The notes under the pieces are model-generated. The model was not told the DNA's origin. It was given only the letters and a program-made list of their open reading frames with translations, and ran no database searches. This document shows, piece after piece, positions 56,022 to 64,000 of a stretch of DNA of 64,000 bases; the stretch's first letter is position 1; each line of letters begins with the position of its first letter. This DNA comes from Ctena decussata (taxonomy: Eukaryota; Mollusca; Bivalvia; Lucinida; Lucinidae): positions 25,709,222 to 25,773,221 of the forward strand of contig OZ022514.1 in the NCBI GenBank assembly GCA_963989385.1, written 5' to 3'. The position numbers were made by a program, and so were the translations under genes.

Positions 56022-56495
56022 CTTTGAACACCCGACACGTTTCTTGGTGGCTACAAGTATTAAAAATCTATGGAAGCCTACATGTGGCATTTTGTTTTGC
56101 ATCAGTACCTTTTGAGGACCTTTTGAACACCCGACACGTTTCTTGGTAGATACAAGTATTAAAAATCTATGGAAGCCTACATGTGGCATTTTGTTTTGCA
56201 TCAGTACCTTTTGAGGACCTTTTGAACACCCGACACGTTTCTTGGTAGATACAAGTATTAAAAATCTATGGAAGCCTACATGTGGCATTTTGTTTTGCAT
56301 CAGTACCTTTTGAGGACCTTTTGAATACCCGACACGTTTCTTGGTGGATACAAGTATTAAAAATCTATGGAAGCCTACATGTGGCATTTTGTTTTGCATA
56401 AGGACCTTTTGAGGACCTGTTGAATACCCGACACGTTTCTTGGTGGATACAAGTATAAAAAATCTATGGAAGCATACATGTGGCATTTTGTTTTG
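56022..56495. repeat. tandem array, 99-bp unit, about five copies
   Basis: TTGAACACCCGACACGTTTC recurs at 56026, 56125, 56224, 56323 and 56422, exactly 99 apart. Units hold TGGAAGCCTACATGTGGCAT. The 99-base period keeps a minus-strand frame open (33-residue repeat). The 3.3 kb element ends at its left edge. Confidence 0.95.
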
Positions 56496-56599
56496 AGTTC
56501 TGTGTTTGAACCTTGTGAGTCCTGTATTTTGTGATTTATGTTTATGGGTTTGAACTTTACTGGTTTGGTTTGGCCCATTACAGACGCACTGTTTTGATA

Positions 56600-56970
56600 A
56601 CGTATACAAGATAATTTACGCCGTGTTCCATTTTTGGCGGTATTTCGCGGTCACTTAGCAACCGCGAATATTAAAATCGCAAAATAATTTCCAGTCTCTT
56701 ACGAAGTATCTTCTGTAGACACAGTGTTCATATAGTTTGTTTCTGTTTGCTTCGGTAATTGCTGGCACTCTTCACTTGAGCCAGTTCTTTCATTAACCTG
56801 CGGCAGGGCTGCCGCAGGTTAATGAAAGAACTGGCTCAAGTGAAAAAGAAGTAGTTTGGCTTTTCGCGCATGTTGCTAACCGCGAAAATTAAAAATCGCG
56901 AAAATTAATGTTTATGTTTTTGAGCCTTAATCGCGAAAATTTGAACCCGCGAAAATTACCGCGTATACGG
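56600..56970. repeat. foldback region with perfect inner hairpin
   Basis: 56773-56845 is a long exact inverted repeat (CTTGAGCCAGTTCTTTCATT, AACCTGCGGCAG). Outside it, AACCGCGAA(T/A)ATT and TTTTCGCG-type segments are arranged in partial inverse order. Confidence 0.8.
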
Positions 56971-57060
56971 TATTTTAAGCCTACGTAACCAAAACCATAA
57001 TTTATTAAACAATTCAGTCCTCTAACCTGCAGCTATCACGAAAAATCACAAGAGACAGCA

Positions 57061-57168
57061 CCCAGCGGGCACACGACGTTGAAATGACGTCGTGTTGACG
57101 TCGATGTGACGTGATGACGTCACATATACGTCAATACGACGTCATTTTGACGTCATGTGCCTGCTGGG
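57061..57168. mobile_element. TGACGT palindromic element, copy 5
   Basis: A 108-bp unit starting CCCAGCGGGCACACGACG and ending CATGTGCCTGCTGGG, with CA on both sides. Interior GACGTCGTGTTGACGTCGAT. Confidence 0.9.
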
Positions 57169-57734
57169 CAAATATAATACACCTTTTTCAATATGTTCCT
57201 CTGTTCCCAGACTCCAAGACCCGTTATCCGTAATCGACTAACTCATACTAGGCACCTGTGTTTTGAGTATTGACTCATGTTCTGTGTAATGACTTATGTG
57301 TTCTGAATTTTCACTTTTCTGTTTTGTGTTCTGACTTTTCTATTAAAGAATGTGTTTTCTAATTTTAAACGGTCAAAAGATATTAGTGTAAAGTACTTTG
57401 TTTTTAAAGGATGTCTTGTATGATAAGGATAAAATTTACACAAGCAATACACGCAGTAGATAATTACTTTTTATATCACAAACCCCAATCCAAAATGGGA
57501 AATTCAGAACACAAAATACAACAGTCCAAATTAGAACACATAAGTCATTCAGTATCAGGACCATTGTGAGCAGAATATATGGTGCTCCAAACAATAAAGA
57601 TATGGGCCCATCGTATTACAGAAACATGTAGAAGGTTGTAGACAAAGGGCCGTGATTTTGGTGTAAAACATAAGAATTATGTAAAACCTGCCACCGATCC
57701 ATCGAGCGTCAACTTTGAGCGCTGGCATTGTTGG
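57169..57734. other. no recognisable feature
   Basis: Several TTCTG(T/A)GTT-type words; otherwise nothing recognised. Confidence 0.4.
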
Positions 57735-57885
57735 CCATACCTGGCCCGGAGGTTATACAACTTGAGTACATTCTCAAACTCAAAATAAAGCATATCTGAT
57801 TGGCTGATTCCGAGCACATGCTCGGAAGCAGCCAATCAGTGTGTTTTATTTTGAATTTGAGGTTATTCCCAAGTTGTCGAACCCA
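57735..57885. repeat. palindrome of about 150 bp
   Basis: CAACTTGAGTA / CCCAAGTTG-like ends, TCAAACTCAAAATAAAGCAT / TGTTTTATTTTGAATTTGA and GATTGGCTG / CAGCCAATC pair around CCGAGCACATGCTCGG. Confidence 0.8.
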
Positions 57886-57997
57886 GGTTATTACCCTGAC
57901 CTCCACCCTGACACATGAGGGCGTCTTTAACAGTTTTACTGGTCTATTTACTAGGTTCAGTTTCTAACGAATAAACAAGCTGCTAAATACAAAATTT

Positions 57998-58576
57998 TGA
58001 GCCGCGACGCGGCAAAACCAATAAAATGGCATTTTGGTCCAGAGAGGTCTCAGTTTAGCCTGAGCAGCCACCCGGTCTATCAGAGTCTTTCCTGCGCACC
58101 TCCACTGTAAAAAATTCTGTAGATTTTACGGTAGAATAACTGGAAACCAGCTGCCAGTCATTTTCCCGTTATTTTTACGGGTTTTTGCTTGTAAGACATT
58201 GTTGGAAATCATGAAATGGAAGTTTTATGTTAACTTGGCGCACTCGAAAATAACTTTGTATTGTTGAAGGGCTATCTAACCAAAACGACATCTGATCTTT
58301 TCTGTCCCACCCTCCTTGATGATTCCTGCAATTTTTACGGGCGCCCGTAAAAATAACGGTAAAAGGTCTGGCAGCTGGTTGCCAGTTATTTTACCGTAAA
58401 ATCTACCGTTTATTTTGCAGTGTAAAGGGTAGCTTAATGTTTAAGCTAGTTTCATGAGGACAGCGAAGATTCTCATCAGACCAGGCGGATGACCAGGCTG
58501 ATCTGGATGCCCAGACTGCCCTGAATCTTCGCTTGGCACACATACCATTATGTTAGTTTTGTCATGTCGCGGCTCA
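57998..58576. mobile_element. foldback element, GAGCCGCGACACGAC family, copy 5, interrupted
   Basis: Left arm TGAGCCGCGACGCGGC to about 58102 and right arm from about 58423 to CATGTCGCGGCTCA are normal for the family. A 320-bp MITE splits the loop. Confidence 0.9.
58103..58422. mobile_element. CACTGTAAAA MITE, copy 2, nested
   Basis: CACTGTAAAAAATTCTGTAG at the left and CGTTTATTTTGCAGTG at the right are inverted. The interior matches 17107-17425 (ATTTTTACGGG, GCACTCGAAAATAAC, GTTGAAGGGCTAT). Confidence 0.85.
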
Positions 58577-58861
58577 ATATATTTGCCATGATATGTTAAC
58601 ATGTTCCTCAGTAAACACCCTTATATAACGTCCTTATTTTAACGCACACGTCTTGGATGGACACTCGGACTCCAAGTGCGTGCAACTATGGTTACGTACC
58701 GCTGAGCCACTTGGGGAATGTCGTTAGGAGAATTGAACAGAACAGAACAGAACACACTCAAGAAAAAGCGAAGGTATAACAAATCTTGGTTATTTTTTGT
58801 CGCAATATGAAAACAGAACCCGTATTCTGGAAACAACTGTTGCATATAACCGATAACCGTC

Positions 58862-59110
58862 GGGGCCGAGTGCACAAAGGAGGCGAAAACTACGCCGGCG
58901 TAGGATACGAACGTCGGCGCAACTAAGTCCATCATACGACTGCATTATAATCCAAGTGCCCGAAGCAGGCGTACCCCAGCAGGCACATGACGTCAAAATG
59001 ACGTCGTATTGACGTCGATGCGACGTAATCACGTCGCATCGACGTCAACACGACGTCATTTCAACGTCGTGTGCCCGCTGGGACGTCAGGCGTAGTTGCA
59101 ACTGCAGTAC
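58862..59110. mobile_element. GGGGCCGAGTGCACAAAG element, partial, with nested insertion
   Basis: Starts GGGGCCGAGTGCACAAAGGA and continues ACGAACGTCGGCGCAACTAA as in 51940-52590. It is interrupted at GGCGTAC by the 108-bp TGACGT element, then continues ACGTCAGGCGTAG. Confidence 0.8.
58975..59082. mobile_element. TGACGT palindromic element, copy 6
   Basis: A 108-bp unit starting CCCAGCAGGCACATGACG and ending CGTGTGCCCGCTGGG, with AC on both sides. Removing it and one AC restores GGCGTACGTCAGGCG, as expected of an empty site. Confidence 0.9.
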
Positions 59111-59528
59111 GTCTAGCGTTGTGGTCTCAAATAAGTAAAGCACGTGGACTTCATGAATTATCTTCTTATAGAATTAGAGCCGCGTCAGGCATAAAGGTTT
59201 CCTAAGGTATCTGCGAACGGCAAAGACCGAAACTAGTCTGTGACTCCATGAAATGATGTAGCTCTTTTACTTTATACCTGCAAAATCCACAGGGTCTCTG
59301 CATAGTATTTTCAGATTGCACGGATGCGCAGGCTAGTGTGAGCCTTTGCTGTTTGCATATGCCTTTGGCAAATTCAATGCAGGCTTAGTCCCATTTGTAA
59401 TTTACACGACAAATTTTACTTTTTTGTTGCGTTATAAATGTTCATTACAACATTTTTTTATTGCACTTGTAGTTTTGAATGCCAATGAAAATGTCTATCA
59501 GAAAAACAGAAACTTTGAAGACAATAAA

Positions 59529-59765
59529 TGAGCCGCGACACGACAAAACCAACAATGTGGTTGTGCGCCCAGCGCAGACTCAGATCAGCCTGGGCATCCG
59601 CCCAGTCTGATCAGAGTCTTCGGTGTCCGCATGGAGTAGCTTAGACCGTTAGCTACCATTTGAGCTCTTAACGAAGAGTCTTATCAAACCGAGCAGATGC
59701 CAAGGCTGATCTGAGTCTGCGCTTGGCGCACAACCACATTGTTGGTTTTGTCGTGTCGCGGCTCA
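59529..59765. mobile_element. foldback element, GAGCCGCGACACGAC family, copy 6
   Basis: TGAGCCGCGACACGACAAAA to TTTTGTCGTGTCGCGGCTCA, both arms well preserved. A likely recent copy. Confidence 0.95.
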
Positions 59766-59888
59766 AATACTGAATGTTGGCTATGTATAAGGACAATTAT
59801 GAGGTCTTAAACATAAACGAAAACATAAAATGAAATAATAACAATCATAATACACGTTGTGGTTCTATGTCTGGTCACAGCTCAATAA
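59766..59888. other. no recognisable feature
   Basis: Short spacer between two elements. Confidence 0.4.
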
Positions 59889-60255
59889 TCAGTTCCAGCG
59901 ACCTTTGGCGTTCATATAGCTCGATGGCAGTTCATATAGCTCATATAGCTCGATGTCATTATAGTTTTCCATAGGATAGATTCTGTCTCTCATTACCAAA
60001 AGCCTCCTATATTGTATATCATCCATCCAGTGAAACATTCCAACCATATCTATATGCAGCACTAACGGAATAAGTTTTAATGAATACGATGCGCCAGTGT
60101 TACGTCTACTATCTAGCAGACGTAAGTTTTGAAGCGAATTTACGACTAAGTTTACGACACGCCTCGGTTGTCCACACCGATTAAAATTTTGCGATAATTT
60201 ACGACGCACGTGCATCGGGCGTACACTTTCGTCTGCTTTGTGCACTCGGTCCCTG
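59889..60255 (-). pseudogene. Harbinger-like transposase, N-terminal fragment behind a GGCCGAGTGCACAAAG end
   Basis: Read on the minus strand, the end CAGGGACCGAGTGCACAAAG at 60255 leads through the family's subterminal sequence (CAACCGAGGCGTGTCGTAAA). It then enters a frame with RRLLVMRDRIYPMENYNDIE and LYELYELPSS. The RDRxxPxExYxDxELYxxY pattern resembles the start of PIF/Harbinger (HARBI1-type) transposases, judged from memory. A small AGCTATATGA repeat and a stop end it; the catalytic domain is absent. The first part of the 135-residue frame is non-coding element DNA. Confidence 0.5.
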
Positions 60256-60304
60256 GGTTCGAGGGCAGAAGAGTCCAGACAATTTTTTTCATTCAAATGA
60301 GCAA

Positions 60305-60362
60305 ATTTTTCTATGCCAAACCTACTTTGTCACAGAAACTTTGCACGTGTAAACAAAGCTTT
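60305..60362. mobile_element. fragment of the Harbinger-like MITE
   Basis: TTTGTCACAGAAACTTTGC and CGTGTAAAC match the right end of 39304-39726. Confidence 0.55.
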
Positions 60363-60453
60363 AGCTGATTGAAGCAAAATTGTCATATGCAACCTACATG
60401 AGTTGGGGAAATGAAAGTTTGCTTGAATGGCGTAGATACCTGTCCTGCACATA

Positions 60454-60670
60454 TGAGCCGCGGCACAGCAAAACCAACAAAGTGGGATGTTCCCCCAGCA
60501 AAGACTCAGGTCAACATGGGGGTCCGCCTAGTCTGATCAGAGTCTTTGCTGTGCGCGTAACACCCATGCGGGAAGCGAAGACTATGATCAGACTGGGCGG
60601 ATGCCCAGGCTGATCTGAGTCTTAGCTGCGCGCATATGCCAATATGTTGTTTTTATCGTGTCGCGGCTCA
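60454..60670. mobile_element. foldback element, GAGCCGCGACACGAC family, copy 7
   Basis: TGAGCCGCGGCACAGC to ATCGTGTCGCGGCTCA with arms AGACTCAGGTCAACATGG and GCCCAGGCTGATCTGAGTCT. More diverged than copies 3 and 6. Confidence 0.85.
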
Positions 60671-61751
60671 GATATGGTCAACGCCTCTAAAAGTTATCTT
60701 CTCCAGAACCAAATGATACACTCAGGTGAGCGATTCAGGACCATTTGTCCCTCTTGCTTTTCTACAGTTTGCTTTTATAGAAGAGTTTGACCTAACAAGG
60801 AAAATGTATGTTTTGCTTACTTGTATAACAGAAGTTCATGAACTAACAGGAAAAATCTCCTGCTGGTAATTTTTGGTTTCCGCAGACTGAGAAATTAAAA
60901 ACAAGTTGGCTGCTTTTAAAAAGCATCCATTGGGGTTAGTTCTCGAAATTTGATCGTAGCTCAAATATGTTTTATTATAACCGGTTGATAACTGCCTGCA
61001 GGTTTCAGAGATATTGCATTTCGCAAATGCTGACGACGGATGGACAACGGAAGCTGCCATCCTATAAGCTTCTCCTGAGCCTGTGGCTCAGACGAGCTAA
61101 AAATTTGAGTTGTTTCATGTATAGCTAGAAATGGATGATAATGACAGGAGACAGCATTGTATTCCTTGTCAGGGAAGCAATTAACTGCTGAATACCTTGT
61201 CAGTCAGCAGTGATTCCTCTCAATTTCGTCAAGAATATAGTAGGTATATTTTCCTTGTCGACTGACGGATAAAGTAAGATGGTCTTTCTGCATATCGTTT
61301 GGTTTTAAGATTCAGAATCAGTTTGTGGGTTTTTTTAACTGTGAGGTCAGTAAAAATGTTCAGGCCGAATCCAATACGAGACTCTCAATGGGTGATTATA
61401 TATGCCGAGCCGATACAAAATCTTAATATGATGTTAACCGAACAAAAGAAAAGAAAAGACTTTACGTTGTAAATTCGTGTTTCTCAAGACATTAGTCATG
61501 TATTTACTTAAACAATTGATAAAAAAATCTTTGGCAACTTTCATTCCATAATGGTACAGCATCTACAAACGTTGGAGTTGCCTTTAAAGTGACTGGGTAT
61601 ACTTTCAGAGGAAACAACCCTGCAACCTTATGTTTGCATCCTTTTCATTAAGGGATCATCACCAAAACGAAAGAAGTGCCCCACTTATCATTATTAGACC
61701 AGCAGTAGTCTGGTTCAAAGCCCATTTGTTAGGTACTAACGTAAATACCAA
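60671..61751. other. non-coding, with one array terminus
   Basis: 60690-60760 is a short remnant of the CTTCTCCAGAACCAA ... ACTCAGGTGAGCGATTCAGG terminus seen in the 27-34 kb arrays. The rest is unannotated. Confidence 0.45.
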
Positions 61752-62040
61752 CAGGCCTTTGTGGCCTAGTGGATAAAAGCAGACTCTTAAACAGTAGTGG
61801 CCGATTGCTCAAAGCAAGTTTAAGTTAACCTCGAGTTTAATCCATACAAAATGTATGGCTAAACCTACTGGGGTTAACTTTATACCAGCATTGTGCTATT
61901 GGCCCTAGGTCTCTTACCACTGTGGATTTAAGCCTAGATTGGCACAGAAGTAAGAGTGCCAAGTTCTGCTGGTTGGTTTTTCCTTGGAAGCTCCGGTTTT
62001 CGCCCATCTTCGCCTAAATGAAATATACTTGACAGGGCCT
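61752..62040 (+). mobile_element. SINE-like sequence interrupted by a small MITE
   Basis: A tRNA-like A-box stretch, TTTGTGGCCTAGTGGATAAA (about 61758), is cut at 61796. An insert with inverted ends (TGGCCGATTGCTCAAAGC and GTGCTATTGGCCCTA, to about 61908) follows. The sequence then resumes at AGGTCTCTTACCACTG and continues as a SINE-like body. The B box is not evident. Confidence 0.45.
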
Positions 62041-62342
62041 TAAAATCCAAAACCCAAATAAAATGATGATAATATATATATACTAATAATGAAAATACGC
62101 TAAATATTGGGACGCCTAAGTAATCAAAACAATGAAACATTTCTGGTATTACAATAAATTTTGACAAGTTTATTTGTATTATCTTCTTGTAGCGCATGTC
62201 AAAGTTCTTATTTGGGCCTGATTGCTATGAGTGTATGTCTTGATCGGACTTTTTAAGAAATAATCTCAATCTGTTCTTGCTTCACATTGTATGTTTCATC
62301 AACACTTAGCACTTACAGCGCCAAAACTGAAACTAACTGAAT
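62041..62342. other. no recognisable feature
   Basis: AT-rich, nothing recognised. Confidence 0.4.
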
Positions 62343-62380
62343 TGGCAAACAGCGTAGATCCTGATGAGGCGGCTCATCAG
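62343..62380. repeat. half of the AACAGCGTAGATC hairpin family
   Basis: GGCAAACAGCGTAGATCCTG and GATGAGGCGGCTCATCAG match the left arm of 51645-51715; the right arm is missing. Confidence 0.7.
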
Positions 62381-64000
62381 CCATATCGTTATTTTAATTT
62401 TCAGTCTGAAGTTGCTTAGGAGAAAAAAATCTATTGTTTTCTTAATTTTGCAGGCGCAAATTAGCCGTCTTCCATGGTCAGGTTTCTGACGGTATTTATC
62501 ATATGACGTCGCTGTTATTCAGTGGATAACGTTGTCTTATAAACATCGTATGACCACACGTGTAATAACACCTTGGCGCGTACACGTAAGATCAGTGACA
62601 ACGTCCATGGCAACGACGCGTTTTCTTATCGAAATAATGTTCAATTTGAAGGCGTTAAAATCCCATTAAGGGTCATCTTACACTCGTGATCTTTTGATCT
62701 GAAATTTATGAAACTCGTCAAAGGCTCGTTTCATTAATTTCATATGAAATGACCGCGAGAGTAAGATCCTCTATTTATCTGATCTTCATTCACATCAGCT
62801 AGCAACAGACAGATTGATCTTCGAGTCGGTAATGAGATAGATATGCCATTTAACTGTATATTTCACACTTCAAATTTCTATCATATCAAATGTGTTGTCA
62901 GTCAGTACATGCCATATATCATTCGAAAATATACCTTGCAGAACGTAGTTTTTGTTTAATACTGTTCAGCATTTTCGTTTTTTTTTTTTTTTTGTTTTTT
63001 TTGCCATTTATGCACATCAACTCACATTCTATCACCAAACGTGAACGTTGAAGCGCCTTTCTTTAGTTAATGATTTGTGCCGTGTTTAGACGTTTTATTT
63101 CTAATAGTCCCATGGAGACTTTAAAGTACATTTAGTACATGAGAGGTACTTTTAAAATAGTTCCATGCCTTTGACTTTAACACGTGAAACTGACATTGCA
63201 CAGTGGGAACGCGTATCCATGGCGGAGTGATATTTTTATACAGATACATGTAGCAACGAAAAAACACTCTAAATTTCTGAGACTCAGATTTAATCGAGGA
63301 ACATGTTGCTTTGTCGGCGAATCAAACTACACAAAGCCAAAAATAAGATATAGTTTTATTCCTTACATCTTAATTTAATTCTCTATGCCTTTAAGAGCAT
63401 AGCTAAACACCGAGATGTTCGGCAATCGAACGTTTTACGTGATCATGTAAAGACGACTCTTATCCGCCAACTTCAACAGCAATTTTCAAAATAAATCAAC
63501 TTTCTCCCGTCGCCGGACATATGCCATGAAAAACCACGGTGTCTGCCCTTTCTCCATTATAAAAATTAAGTAATTCGGTGTGTGGGACAACTTCCTTTGC
63601 AAAATAATGTTTAGGTACCCTATTTCATTTTCTCAAATAATGGCGGATTTTTTTCCTGATCGATAGACAGCAAAATAATCTGTAATAAATTCAAACATTA
63701 CGGAAATGTTCTTAAATCCTGCAATCCGACTCACGAAGAGGAACGCATCTTGTAATTCAATATACAACAATATTTTTTCTGTACTTTCTTCAGAATGATT
63801 GGGAAAAGAATTCTGATCAGTAGCCTACACCATACTGTAAACAAATCGATCGATTTATGACAGTTGTGACGCAATTACATACCTGCGTCATCTGTTTCAG
63901 CCTTCGCATTTACTTGCTTATAAGTTATTAAGACCGGTACATTGTGGTCAAAATCAGAGGGACTGCTAGAAAAAAATAATTTTGCAATCCAATTAATCCT
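62381..64000. other. no recognisable gene
   Basis: Unique-looking AT-rich sequence with TGACGT-like sites near 62500 and 62590, and a T homopolymer near 62980. No supported coding sequence up to the window end. Confidence 0.4.

Noticed and set aside
55563..56609. 348-residue minus-strand frame
   Set aside because: It runs through the 99-bp array (33-residue repeat) and the GAAAAGACG array; open only because the periods suit the frame.

Overview
The window looks like intergenic and intronic DNA of an invertebrate animal, most probably a bivalve mollusc. It is AT-rich and has no compact gene order or operons. It is crowded with short inverted-repeat (foldback) elements, tRNA-derived SINEs, tandem arrays of about 155-162 bp, and one decayed APE-type LINE. 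The mollusc assignment rests on repeat style and on an opsin fragment, so it is an inference. Almost all apparent open reading frames are chance translations of repeats.

Layout. 0-8.7 kb: microsatellites, minus-strand SINEs, a GTGATATCAC-type array (2.07-2.65 kb), a small MITE, and an inverted pair of GGAGT-rich repeats (5.8 and 7.4 kb). 8.76-11.09 kb: a composite element whose ends are degenerate GAAAAGACG arrays. A related 3.3 kb copy at 52.71-56.02 kb has terminal inverted repeats and a candidate 6-bp target duplication. 11.2-18.1 kb: foldback elements, a SINE and several palindromes. 19.0-21.2 kb: a 162-bp array and a 155-bp array on either side of a pogo-like MITE. 23.4-26.8 kb: a minus-strand non-LTR retrotransposon with endonuclease, reverse transcriptase and a 2A-like motif, broken by two frameshifts and one stop. 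27.4-34.3 kb: a tandem array followed by three diverged copies of a 2 kb block holding a truncated SINE and a LINE 3' fragment. 36.36-36.78 kb: a complete miniature LTR retrotransposon (TRIM) whose LTRs carry a tRNA-like pol III module. 37.1-42.0 kb: large and small palindromes, a Harbinger-like MITE and a mariner-like element. 42.4-45.3 kb: a minisatellite that runs into the last exon of an opsin-like gene (minus strand, two exons visible, 45.26-46.43 kb). 47-64 kb: more palindromes, CRE-like 108-bp elements, the 3.3 kb element, a 99-bp array, foldback copies and a Harbinger-type transposase start.

The only probable host gene is the opsin-like fragment; its upstream exons were not found. The points most worth checking are the TRIM with a tRNA-like LTR, the satellite-ended foldback element, the 108-bp palindromes packed with TGACGT sites, the homology between the opsin terminal exon and the adjoining minisatellite, and the palindromic MITE family that shares its end with a transposase-coding fragment.
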